DNA of 35,000 nucleotides from Neocallimastix lanati (nom. inval.) (lineage: Eukaryota; Neocallimastigomycota; Neocallimastigomycetes; Neocallimastigales; Neocallimastigaceae). Within the stretch, counting starts at the first letter, position 1. The number at the start of each line of letters is the position of its first letter. This document shows positions 1 to 8,176 of this stretch, one piece after another. The notes under the pieces were generated by a model. The model was not told the DNA's origin. It saw only the letters and a list, made by a program, of their open reading frames with translations, and searched no databases. The position numbers were made by a program, and so were the translations under genes. The stretch is taken from positions 1 through 35,000 of the forward strand of contig JACVTC010000259.1 in assembly GCA_016946835.1 (NCBI GenBank). Reading direction: 5' to 3'.

Positions 1-195
1 TCCCGGCTTGGTTGGTAAGTTTTCTACATTTTCATTTTGCTTTTGGCGTTTATACATTTGGCATTTTGGGCAGCATCTAATATAGGTTTGGATTTCTCTA
101 TTCATTCCTTTCCAATAATAATTGGGTTTCAACCGATGGTATGTTTTATAAATACCTTCGTGACCTATGGCTCCTAAGTCTTCCGTTTTGTTTAT
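1..195 (-). pseudogene. Integrase N-terminal HHCC zinc-binding domain, partial
   Basis: Read on the minus strand in the frame +1 to the RT frame, this encodes a stretch with GHEGIYKTYHRL followed by NYYWKG and CCPKCQ. Those are the His-His and Cys-X2-Cys halves of the integrase N-terminal zinc finger, which contributes to integrase multimerisation and DNA binding. The catalytic core lies beyond the left edge. The RT-RNase H frame runs out at position 146 and this frame takes over upstream at about 183-200, so one base has been lost or gained between RNase H and integrase. The product would not be translated from the RT frame as the sequence stands. Confidence 0.75.
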
Positions 196-1998
196 AATAT
201 TTCTTTCCTTCTATTTCGACGATTCTACTCTTGATAAAATCTTCAATATTTTGCGAGACGAGTACCACTTCATTACCTTTCTTCTCCAATTCTTCTATTT
301 TTTTCATAGTATCCATCCTGGACAGAGCATCGGCAGTAACATTCTTCCTTCCCTCCTCAAATTGAACCTTAACCTGAAGAGCACTTAACGTAGTTACCCA
401 CTTTAAATAGCGGTTATAAGAGGGCTCCGTATTATTGCAGAATCCAACTAGGGGTTTGTGATCGGTCACCAATGAAGTAACTAAGTTATTTCCTAAAATA
501 TAATGTTTAAATTTCTTTATGCAGTATAATGCTGCAGTTCCCTCCAAATCGGTAACACTATAGTTAGTTTCAGCCTTCCGCAGCGCTCTACTAACATAAT
601 GAATTGGTTTCTCAACTCCATTATCATCCTTTTGTATGATGACGCCTCCAATTCCACTACGAGATGCATCACTTCTTATAATGAATGGTTTATTGAAATC
701 CGGTGGTATTAGTATAGGGGCCTGTATTAATCTTTCTTTGAGAGTCTTAAAAGCTAAGTCGGATTCCTTAGTCCACTCAAATTTTGAATCTTTCTTTAAC
801 AACTGAAAAAGTGGACTTGCAATTTGGGCAAAGTCCTTAATAAACTTTCGATAATACCCAACTGCTCCTAGAAATGAACGAAGTTTAGATACATCTTTTG
901 GAGGGATCCAATTATAAATAACATTCACCTTTTCAGGAATTGGTTGTATACCTTTGGTAGATAAGACGTGACCTAACAATTCCACTTCTTCTTGAAAGAA
1001 ATGGCATTTTTCCAAGTTCAACTTCAATCCGTTATCTTGTAGTATGGTGAAAACTTCGCTAAGATCCTTAACATGCTGTTCATAAGAAGGAGAGAAAACA
1101 ACCAAGTCGTCAATGTAAACAAAAACACTCTTACCAATTAAGTTAAAAAAAATCCTATTCATCTCCCTTTGGAAGGTTGCGGGAGCGTTACACAACCCAA
1201 AGGGCATGACCTTAAAGTTATAGTTTCCATAAAGTGTTGTGAAACAAGTTATCTCTTGATCTTCCGGGTACATTGGCACTTGGTGGTAACCCGAAAATAG
1301 ATCAATAGTTGATAGAACTTGATTCCTTCCAATGTAACTAAGGATATCGTCAATGAGAGGTAGAGCGTACGCATCCTTTTCTGTTAAACTGTTAACTCTC
1401 CGGTAGTCCACGCACATCCTATATTGACCATTTTTCTTTAAAACTAATACTACGGGAGAGGACCAAGGAGAGTGGGAAGGTTCTATCAGGCCATTGTTTA
1501 TCAATTTTTCTAACTCTTTCTTTAACGCTTGAGCCTGAATCTTCGATAAACGGTATGCTCGCTGTTTAACTGGCTTGCTTCCTGGTTTGAGTATGATCCT
1601 GTGTGGTAGAAGTTTGGTTGGTTTCAAGTCGTCTGCTTTCATGGCCAAAATGTCTTTAAAATCTTCGAACAGCTTGGTAACTGGATCCTTAACCACTTTT
1701 GGGATTAAATTAATAATTTTCTCAACATGAGTTTCCTTATTATCCAATGACTCTTCATTTGCTTTAATCAGGGACACGGTTATATTTACTGGTTTACTTG
1801 CATTTACTTCTTCCACTTCTTCTGAGGTCTCATTATTTTCTTCATCAGCATTTAAACGTAAATCGTAATAAATTGGTGCAAGTCTTATTGGGAAATTATT
1901 TTTATCAGTAGTATACAACGTATCATCATTAAAGTTTAGTATTAATTTATGTTTCTTAAGTGAATCTACCCCAATTAATAATTCAAATAGATCGCCTT
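146..1998 (-). CDS. Reverse transcriptase and RNase H of element 1
   Basis: Counting residues from 1918, the RT palm and fingers cover about 100-330, with SPWSSPVVLVLKKNG, CVDYRRVN, the catalytic YIDD at 268-271 and VMPFGLCNAPATFQ. RNase H follows at about 410-535 with acidic residues D417 (RSDAS), E459, D486 (TDHKP) and D530. The frame has no ATG at 1918; it runs open upstream to about 1998, where it encodes the end of the protease fold (LLIGVDSLKKH). It is therefore the continuation of the protease and not a separate gene. It copies element RNA into DNA in cytoplasmic particles. The catalytic residues are intact, but translation is broken on both sides by single-base shifts. Confidence 0.9.
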
Positions 1999-3042
1999 TT
2001 CAATAACTCTGAAATAATCTTTAAAAGTTACTGGTCCTATAGAGATCTCTAGTTCATAGATATCGGAAGACATAGTAGTATTGATATATGCTTGTAATAT
2101 CATTTCGGTGATGTTTCCAACTGGCTTTTTGTTTATTTTATACTTCTTCAAAGCAGCACGAGTAACCATATTAATACTAGCACAAGAGTCCAGAAAGATT
2201 TCGCCATTTTGTCCTTCTATTTGCCCATAAACTTTTGAGATTTTATTTTCACTTATTACATTTACTGCATTAGTGATCACACCTTCCTTGGTAATTGTTT
2301 TTGATGTTGTTTTTGGCTTTAACTTTAATTTCTTCTGGAAAGCTGAACGAAACTTTGGAAAGAGATCAAATAAATGGACTAATTTGGTACCAACTTCAGT
2401 GTCGGCTACCTTATCCACTAGGCCCTCTATTAGATATTCTTCAAACCCGTCCATCAAGCGGATGTGACGTTCTAGATTCGTCACCCTTTCAGTCAGGTCT
2501 TGTTCTTTATCTTCATTCAGGCTACCTTCTCTTAGTTCTTTCAGCCTCTCCTCTTTATTACTTCGTTTAACGGGTTCTATTCTTTTCTCGGCTAAATAAG
2601 ACAAATCTAATTGATCTAACCGAGAAGTATTAGCAGTTTTAGTTACTTGTTCTGGCTCCCCTGGATTCATTTCCATATCTACTGGTTCCCTGTTCTCCGC
2701 TAAGTCGTTGGAGTTCCTTTGTTGGTTGGTAATAGCGTTGACATTTTCCTTCTTCTTAACTTTTGTATTTTTTGTTCTTTCTTGTTGTTGTGGTTGTGAA
2801 TTATAAACCATAGCAGGGGTTGATATAGGCACTGGATTTTCTTTTAAATCAGAGTTATTTATTGACCTTGATTTAGCATAGGGAGTATTTCTCTGGTTTC
2901 TAGGGATGTTCTTCTTTATTGCTGGAATAACGACTTCGGCATGTGCATTTGTAGTATGGACTTGGTCATTCAGCTCTTGATTAGCTGCAAGTATGCTGGT
3001 TTGTTTACTGGAAGTTTTCCTTCTCCCATCTTCTAATTTAAA
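1975..3042 (-). CDS. Protease region of element 1, read in the -1 frame from gag
   Basis: This frame is -1 to gag and overlaps its 3' end. It opens at the slippery site TTTAAAT (3036-3042), so it is probably made as a Gag-Pro fusion. The first 230 residues are charged, low complexity and Asn/Lys/Glu-rich, with KENPVPISTPA shared in altered form with element 3. The retropepsin follows with active site FLDSCASINMV, so the usual DSG/DTG is DSC. The protein stops within the protease C-terminal strand because the A-run at 1997-2000 (minus sense) appears one base short. The following frame supplies the missing GDLFELLIG end. The protease would cleave Gag and Pol in the particle. Confidence 0.8.
   Translation of the reverse strand, partial: FKLEDGRRKTSSKQTSILAANQELNDQVHTTNAHAEVVIPAIKKNIPRNQRNTPYAKSRSINNSDLKENPVPISTPAMVYNSQPQQQERTKNTKVKKKENVNAITNQQRNSNDLAENREPVDMEMNPGEPEQVTKTANTSRLDQLDLSYLAEKRIEPVKRSNKEERLKELREGSLNEDKEQDLTERVTNLERHIRLMDGFEEYLIEGLVDKVADTEVGTKLVHLFDLFPKFRSAFQKKLKLKPKTTSKTITKEGVITNAVNVISENKISKVYGQIEGQNGEIFLDSCASINMVTRAALKKYKINKKPVGNITEMILQAYINTTMSSDIYELEISIGPVTFKDYFRVIEKAIYLNY
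1997..2000 (-). other. Single-base frameshift inside the protease C-terminus
   Basis: On the minus strand the conserved protease tail changes frame within an A4 run. Upstream of it the frame encodes FRVIEK, and downstream the -1 frame encodes GDLFELLIGVD. One missing A would explain the change exactly. No slippery heptamer lies at this point, so a mutation or a sequence error is more likely than programmed frameshifting. Confidence 0.75.
3009..3042 (-). promoter_or_regulatory. Programmed -1 ribosomal frameshift signal, gag-pro of element 1
   Basis: In gag frame the sequence reads T TTA AAT directly followed by the gag stop TAG. That is an X XXY YYZ heptamer at 3036-3042. After 7 nt (3029-3035) comes a hairpin TGGGAG, 8-nt loop, CTTCCA (3009-3028) with one G-U pair. 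The protease frame is -1 to gag and is open across the site. Element 3 has the same layout. Confidence 0.75.
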
Positions 3043-4025
3043 AGTCCCTTTTCTTCCATTTCCGCTAGATCTTTGAAGGTATAGGGACATTCTGGTGACT
3101 TATGACCAAGTTGATTACATCTAAAGCACCTAAAAGTACTAGATTTCTTGGAAAGCTCATCTTTAGCTTCTTGATCGTTAGTATCCAATGTTACTCTTTT
3201 CGGAATAGTTTTAAAATAGATTTGTTTCTTGTCTGTCTTCAGGTTGCCCATAAATCTTCTATCCGAAATTGGATTTGGCTTAGAATAATAATTTCTTGGT
3301 TGATATCTTCGATTACTATTCCTATTGTAACCAAAAGGGGTTTTTATATATCTTAACTCATCCTTGTATTGGTAATTATCTTCCTTATCTATGAAATTCT
3401 GGTATATAGGGTGGCTAGTCATATAAATTCTGTTTTGCGTAACCATGGTAGCGTTTCTTGAGTTCTTTTTCTTCTTTAGTTGTAATTCCTCATTTCTTTC
3501 TTGAATTTCTTTTTCGGTAGTTTCCGCAAGCTCAGCAATTTCATATGCTTCTTGTAAAGTATCTACCTTGGCAATAGACACTTGAGAACACGGAAAAACC
3601 CTAGAGCTAATGGAATCCTTGTATTCTTTAACGGTAATTAACTTTTGGTAGTCCCGATTAAGATTGTGATATAATTTTTTGTAACGGTGGTTAAACCGTT
3701 TTAATGACTCACCTTCTGCAATCATTAAGTTTCGTAAAATGGCCCATTTATCACCCTCTGTTATTTCTAGATAGTTTTCTACCGCTTTTTGAATTTCGCT
3801 GAACTTGGGATAACGTTCTTCTCCATTTCTCCGAATAGCTAATGTTTTAACGGCGTCTTTAACATCATCTTCTACGGCAGCAAGTACCCAAATGAATACC
3901 TTCTTTGGTTCTGTAATATCATAAAGAAGAAGGTATTCCTTAAGATCATCCACCCATTCGAGAACATTTTTTCCATAATCTTCTAAGCGTGGGAGTTCTC
4001 TTTTGATTTTAGCAGCATCAAACAT
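3033..4025 (-). CDS. gag: Gag capsid-nucleocapsid protein of element 1
   Basis: The 330-residue protein starts at an ATG at 4025. The first 190 residues look like the helical capsid domain of Ty3-type Gag (LPRLEDYGKNVLEWVDDLKEY, later LMIAEGESLKRFNHRYKKLY). A basic linker with Arg and Asn follows. One CCHC zinc knuckle near the C-terminus (CFRCNQLGHKSPEC, C-X2-C-X4-H-X4-C) would bind element RNA. Gag assembles virus-like particles. The stop directly follows a frameshift heptamer, so most ribosomes should make Gag and a minority Gag-Pro. The leader between the PBS and ATG is only about 115 nt, far shorter than that of element 3. Confidence 0.9.
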   Translation of the reverse strand: MFDAAKIKRELPRLEDYGKNVLEWVDDLKEYLLLYDITEPKKVFIWVLAAVEDDVKDAVKTLAIRRNGEERYPKFSEIQKAVENYLEITEGDKWAILRNLMIAEGESLKRFNHRYKKLYHNLNRDYQKLITVKEYKDSISSRVFPCSQVSIAKVDTLQEAYEIAELAETTEKEIQERNEELQLKKKKNSRNATMVTQNRIYMTSHPIYQNFIDKEDNYQYKDELRYIKTPFGYNRNSNRRYQPRNYYSKPNPISDRRFMGNLKTDKKQIYFKTIPKRVTLDTNDQEAKDELSKKSSTFRCFRCNQLGHKSPECPYTFKDLAEMEEKGLLN

Positions 4026-4131
4026 AGTGTATTATTGAGTTTATGTTTAGCAATATATATTTTTTTTATATAAATATTTTATAACAAGTTATATATATAA
4101 TTTTTTTTTATAATAGTTTATAATGTTTCAT

Positions 4132-4179
4132 AGAGCATACGCCCGGATTCTCCACCAGAAATTTGGGACGTAATGCTCT
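4132..4179 (-). promoter_or_regulatory. Primer binding site inside a U5-leader hairpin, element 1
   Basis: On the minus strand the LTR ends ACGTCCCA at 4164. After six bases comes TGGTGGAGAATCCGGGC (4141-4157), whose complement ends CCCGGATTCTCCACCA like a tRNA acceptor stem with 3' CCA. The junction is enclosed by AGAGCAT (4132-4138) and ATGCTCT (4173-4179), with further inner pairing ACG/CGT and CCC/GGG. The resulting fold places the PBS in a stem-loop, like the U5-IR structures of retroviruses. Confidence 0.7.
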
Positions 4180-4283
4180 ATATTAGTTATTTTTATAATA
4201 TTTTATTTATTTTTATTTTATTTTATTAATATTATTATTTTTTTCCAAAAAATTTATTTTTGAATAATTTCCTATTTATATAT

Positions 4284-4337
<54 letters not shown>

Positions 4338-4779
4338 AATTTAATATTTTTTTATACTATTTGATTATTTTCCTAATTTTTATTTTATAATTTTTATACA
4401 ATTTAATTGTTAATATAAATTGAATTAATATATTTTAACTAAATATACCTTAAAATAATAAACAATATTTATTTTAAATACATATCAAAAATTATTAAAA
4501 ATATTTATTTTAAATACATATTATTTAGAAATATTAGTAATTTAAAATTATTTAACTATTTAGTTTATTATTTACATAAATAAAAATACTAACTTTTAAT
4601 TAAAAATATACTTTAATTTAATAATTTAATTGTTTGTTAAATAAATATCATTATTTATTTACTTATTCCTTATTCATATAAACTAATTAAATATAAATTT
4701 AAATAATTTAAATTTTTTTTTTGATTAGGTTATTTTCTTAAATTTAAGAAATTCATATTTTTCTGAACGTAACGTTCCA
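4164..4779 (-). repeat. 5' LTR of element 1
   Basis: In plus coordinates it begins TGGGACGT and ends ACGTTCCA, giving imperfect 8-bp terminal inverted repeats with the TG...CA ends expected of an LTR. The PBS lies 6 bp inside the element from the low end. In minus sense there is an A46 tract (4285-4330), then TATATAAATAGG (4271-4284), about 110 bp before the LTR end. The partner LTR is out of the window, so the outer boundary rests only on terminal repeats. Confidence 0.65.
4271..4330 (-). promoter_or_regulatory. Poly(dA:dT) tract plus TATA box, LTR promoter of element 1
   Basis: In the direction of transcription, 46 consecutive A residues are followed at once by TATATAAATAGG. Long dA:dT tracts exclude nucleosomes and often sit just upstream of fungal core promoters. 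The position within the LTR fits the element promoter. Confidence 0.55.
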
Positions 4780-4782
4780 TCC

Positions 4783-5514
4783 TGTAAGAATCTATAATTA
4801 TTTGCTAACAAATAATTATATTTTCTTAGTTAAGTTATTATAACTATAACTTTATTTAATTACACATAATATTTATTATATATTTTTAATTTAATATTCA
4901 TTAATTTAACAAAATTTATTTAATTAATTTTAAATAATATATTTACAATATGTTAAATTCTCTACTGTAACTAATGTATTTTGTATTGTATTTTATTCTG
5001 TATTTTATAATGTATTCTGTATTTTATTAACTATTTAATTTTATATTTTTAATATAAGGATAAATTATATGATCGAAATATCTTTTATTATTTTATTCTT
5101 TTATTTTCGATCATTAGATTGGAAAATCGGTTAATTAAGATTTTTTCCAATTACTTTTTAGAAGTAATCGGTTTTACTTAATTAATGCGATGATCGATAT
5201 GGATAGAATATCGATCGAAAACTTATCTAGGTTTTTCTATCTAATCTTTTCCTAGATAAGAGATTTGTTAAGATTAGAAAACCCTTTCTTATTTAACCTT
5301 ATTTTCATAAAAAAATATAAATAAGGCTCTTGAGTTCTCTTTGAGAAATCAAGAGTTATTATTATAAAAAACATAGTTATAATAGTAACAATTTTATATT
5401 TCGGCGGATATTAACTAGTTTCAGTAGGTTAGAAACTATAGTCGTTAATTATTTGAATATAAACGGGCTTCAAAACCCTAGAGTGTAAAGAGAGTGTGGA
5501 TTAAAAGAGAACCA
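4783..5514 (+). repeat. LTR F1, probable solo LTR
   Basis: The sequence begins TGTAAGAATC and ends AGAACCA, flanked by CATCC at 4778-4782 and 5515-5519, a possible 5-bp target duplication. About 600 bp is repeated in the same orientation at 20253-20960, including TATAAATAAGG (5316-5326 here) followed by the hairpin CTCTTGA/TCAAGAG. It is 732 bp. The right end is uncertain because F2 diverges from it after about 5390. An alternative is that it is the 5' LTR of a plus-strand element whose leader continues to 5790. Confidence 0.5.
5071..5355 (+). promoter_or_regulatory. Cluster of perfect inverted repeats around the LTR F1 TATA box
   Basis: In order there are GATCGAAAT (5071) with ATTTTCGATC (5103-5112), ATCGATAT (5193-5200) with ATATCGAT (5208-5215), TTATCTAGG (5223-5231) with CCTAGATAA (5251-5259), then TATAAATAAGG (5316-5326) and CTCTTGA (5327-5333) with TCAAGAG (5349-5355). 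The same series is present at 20662-20960. They could be dyad protein-binding sites or transcript hairpins. Confidence 0.55.
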
Positions 5515-5807
5515 CATCCTACCAACCAACTTCAACAGTTCGGTGGTTGCTCTATTCGAATAAGCTCTGGCGAATAAGGAACTATAGTCACCGAAGGCTA
5601 TAGGTTGGTCGTGAAGGTAAAGCGACATTAAAATATATAGTTTTTAATTTTATTTTGAGGTCTAGTACATACCTCTAATTAGTAGCTTTTGCCGGTTTTT
5701 TTTTGTTGTAAGGCATTAAAAGCGAAATTTAAATTGTATTTACCTTAAATAAAAGTTCTTCAATAACTAAATTATTAAATAAATCTATTTTGAAAAAAAG
5801 CAAGAAA
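5515..5807 (+). other. Leader region before gag of element 2, with conserved structured block
   Basis: This 290-bp stretch is less AT-rich than its surroundings. The block 5530-5645 has an outer stem TTCGGTG (5539-5545) with CACCGAA (5589-5595) and an inner stem TATTCG (5553-5558) with CGAATA (5571-5576). It ends in GCGACATTAAAATATATAG. A block of nearly equal length, starting CTTCAACAG and ending in the same motif with two changes, lies inverted at 31187-31299 in the leader of element 3. A small hairpin GAGGT/ACCTC follows. No PBS was recognised, so the 5' end of element 2 is unresolved. Confidence 0.55.
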
Positions 5808-6716
5808 ATGGAAGAAGATACCTTTTTAAATGCCAGTGCTACCAATAAAGATGGATTCGCTGGAGATCGTCGTTACTTTAAAGGATTTTTAGCAAAAATG
5901 AATCTAATATTCATGCTTGATCCCGAACGATTTGATAATGATCCAATAAAGGTTGCGTATATCATTTCTAGACTCTACGGCTCTGCAATGAACTGGGCTG
6001 CTACTTTAATTGAAAATAACGATCCATGTTTAAATAACTATCAACAATTCACCTCAAGATTTAAGGCTACTTTTGGGAGCTACGATTCAACTTTCATTGC
6101 TAACCAGAAATTGAAGACAATTAAACAAAGACGCATCGGTGAAATAACAAACTATATTCTCGAATTCAATAGATATTCTGACGAATCTTCATGGAATGAA
6201 GAAACTAAAATGGATACTTTCCTCAATGGACTTAACGACCAAATTGCTACCAAAATATATGAAATGTTTCAAGGACCAAGATCTCTTTTCGCATTACAAA
6301 CCATTGCCTCTAGACTAGATAGTCGTATTGCTGCTCATAGACAATTTTCTAATCCACAAAACAGATCAAATAATAATAATAATAATAATGATAACAGAAA
6401 TAATAACAGAAACAATAATAATAGAAGACAAAATAAAGGAAAAAAGCCTTTCAAATTCAATACCCGAGGTCCTTTGTCTAATGAAGAAAAGGAAAGAAGA
6501 AGAAAAGAACATCTTTGTGCCTATTGTGGATCAGCTAACCATTCCCTTGACCATTGCCCACTAGTAAACAGAAATAAAGCCTCTTCAAGCAGTTCTCATA
6601 TCACTAATCTTGAACCTAAAACCATTCCAAGAATAAGAATTTCTGATCAACCCGATGTAAAGCTACCAATTTTTGAATTTTCTCTTAATGTTTCCAATTA
6701 TCTCTACAAAAACTAA
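5808..6716 (+). CDS. gag: Gag of element 2
   Basis: I take the ATG at 5808 as the start; the frame runs open upstream without another ATG. Residues 10 to 150 resemble the retrotransposon Gag capsid domain (AYIISRLYGSAMNWAATLI, FTSRFKATFGSYD). An Asn/Arg-rich low-complexity stretch encoded by AAT repeats follows, then a CCHC zinc knuckle CAYCGSANHSLDHC. The protein would package element RNA into particles. It stops at 6714-6716 in a different frame from the protease; one extra A in the A5 run at 6708-6712 would account for this. The original may have been one continuous gag-pol frame, but a +1 programmed shift cannot be excluded. Confidence 0.85.
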   Translation: MEEDTFLNASATNKDGFAGDRRYFKGFLAKMNLIFMLDPERFDNDPIKVAYIISRLYGSAMNWAATLIENNDPCLNNYQQFTSRFKATFGSYDSTFIANQKLKTIKQRRIGEITNYILEFNRYSDESSWNEETKMDTFLNGLNDQIATKIYEMFQGPRSLFALQTIASRLDSRIAAHRQFSNPQNRSNNNNNNNDNRNNNRNNNNRRQNKGKKPFKFNTRGPLSNEEKERRRKEHLCAYCGSANHSLDHCPLVNRNKASSSSSHITNLEPKTIPRIRISDQPDVKLPIFEFSLNVSNYLYKN

Positions 6717-7698
6717 AATTCTTCTGGACTGCGGCTCTCAACTTAATTTAATGGATGTATACTTCGCGAAAGAAAACAATATTCCTTACTCTAGTGAATG
6801 TAATCTCCCTAACGTATCTGGAATCGGCGGTATTCAGTCAATCATAGGTAAAACTGCACCAATATCCTTAAAATATAAAAACCACATTTGTAAAACAAGT
6901 TTCTATGTTGTTGACCTTCCTTCGTATTGTGCTATTTTAGGCATTGACTGGCTAGAAACTCATAATCCCACTATAGACTTTGCCTCAAAAGAACTCTCTT
7001 TCAAATCCAACTATTGTATTTCTAATTGTCTTGTACTTCCCAGCGCCTTCACTACTTATGCTCCTTTAAATACTATTAAAAAGAATGATAAAGAAGAAGA
7101 AAATAAAGAAAGTAATAAAATAAATAAATCGTTACCAAAGAAATTACTTCCATTTAAGGATGTCTTTAGCGAAATATATGCGAATGAATTACCTCCCCAT
7201 AGACCTTATGATTGTGAAATAAAACTTATGCCTAATACTGTTCTTTTCTATGGACCTATTTATCCTTTAACAGAAAAAGAATCTACTACACTTAAAGAAT
7301 ATATAGATGAAATGTTAGCAAAAGGATTCATAAGAAAATCAAAATCCCCTGTTGGTGCACCCGTTTTCTTTGTACTTAAAAAGAATGGTGAATTAAGGAT
7401 GGTTGTTGACTACCGACATTTGAACGATATTACAATTCGCGATTCTTACCCTTTGCCATTAATCAATGACATGCTCGAACACCTTGCCAAAGGAAAAGTT
7501 TTTTCAAAACTCGATCTTCAATCTGCCTATAATCTTGTCAGAATAAAAGAAGGAGACGAGTACAAAACAGCTTTTAACTGCAAATATGGTCATTTTGAAT
7601 ACTTAGTTATGCCTTTCGGTCTGAAGAATGCTCCTGCCGTATTCCAACACTTTATCAATGACGTTCTCGAAGACTTTCTCGGAAAATTTGTCTTTTGT
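6705..7698 (+). pseudogene. Protease and N-terminal RT of element 2
   Basis: The retropepsin active site is ILLDCGSQLNLMD, with DCG in place of D(S/T)G, followed by AILGIDWL of the flap and C-terminal region. RT begins with LPPHRPYDCEIKL, then PVGAPVFFVLKKNGELRMVVDYRHLN, YPLPLINDMLEHL and MPFGLKNAPAVFQ. It ends LGKFVFC then TAA at 7699-7701. The codon replaced is the Tyr of the catalytic Tyr-Ile-Asp-Asp, and IDD follows the stop in the same frame. The reading frame overlaps gag in the +1 frame. RT from this copy could not be made full length. Confidence 0.85.
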
Positions 7699-8176
7699 TA
7701 AATTGATGATATTATAATTTTCTCTCCTGACTTAGAAACACACTATGAACATCTTATTAAAGTTCTTTCAAAACTCAGAAAAGCTGGTTTGTACGCTAAA
7801 CTCGAGAAATGTGAATTTTGCGTTCCCTATTTGGATTTCCTTGGACATAGAATTTCCTCTGATGGTATCCTTATGGACCCTAAAAAAGTTTCCTCTATTC
7901 TTGAATGGCCTGTTCCCACTGATATAAAACAACTTCAATCCTTCTTAGGACTTGCCAACTATTACGGACGTTTTATTCCAGGATTTGCGGCTTTAACACA
8001 TCCACTTCATTCACTTTTGAAGAAAAATAAAAAATTCGTTTGGACATCTGAAACTCAAAAAGCATTTGAAGATTTAAAATTCATATTTTCTTCTGATTCT
8101 GTACTCGCATACCCAAACCGTGATTTACCCTTTCTTATCGAAACAGATAGTAGTAATTTTGCTATTGGCGCTATAC
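7699..8176 (+). pseudogene. Catalytic-Asp to connection part of RT, element 2, downstream of a stop
   Basis: In the same frame after the premature stop come IDDIIIFSPDLETHYEHL, the thumb motif GLYAKLEKCEF, FLGHRISSDGI, FLGLANYYGRFIPGFA and the start of RNase H, ETDSSNFAIGAIL, with its first catalytic Asp. The frame is cut at 8176 by an LTR insertion and resumes exactly at 8880. No ATG is suitably placed for a separate protein, so this is a decayed segment of pol. Confidence 0.85.

Larger units (their letters stand above)
1..4779 (-). mobile_element. Element 1: Ty3/Gypsy LTR retrotransposon, left-truncated by the window
   Basis: Reading on the minus strand from high to low coordinates, the order is 5' LTR (4164-4779), PBS (4141-4157), gag (3033-4025), protease, RT-RNase H and the zinc-binding start of integrase, which runs off the window. 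This is the Metaviridae order. There are two single-base frame breaks, in the protease tail at 1997-2000 and before integrase at about 183-200. The 3' LTR is outside the window, so LTR divergence and the target-site duplication cannot be checked. Gag, protease and frameshift signal are all similar to those of element 3, so the two belong to one lineage. Confidence 0.9.

Noticed and set aside
167-570. Short plus-strand frames within element 1 and similar ones at 2273, 3102, 15825, 16580, 26633 and 28465
   Set aside because: All lie opposite convincing pol or gag frames and have no family motif.
6673-6716. Programmed frameshift between gag and protease of element 2
   Set aside because: The relation is +1 and the local sequence C AAA AAC does not fit a -1 heptamer; one extra A in the A5 run explains it better.
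7745-7927. A 60-residue plus-strand frame in RT of element 2
   Set aside because: It overlaps the RT frame that carries conserved thumb motifs; it is a shadow.
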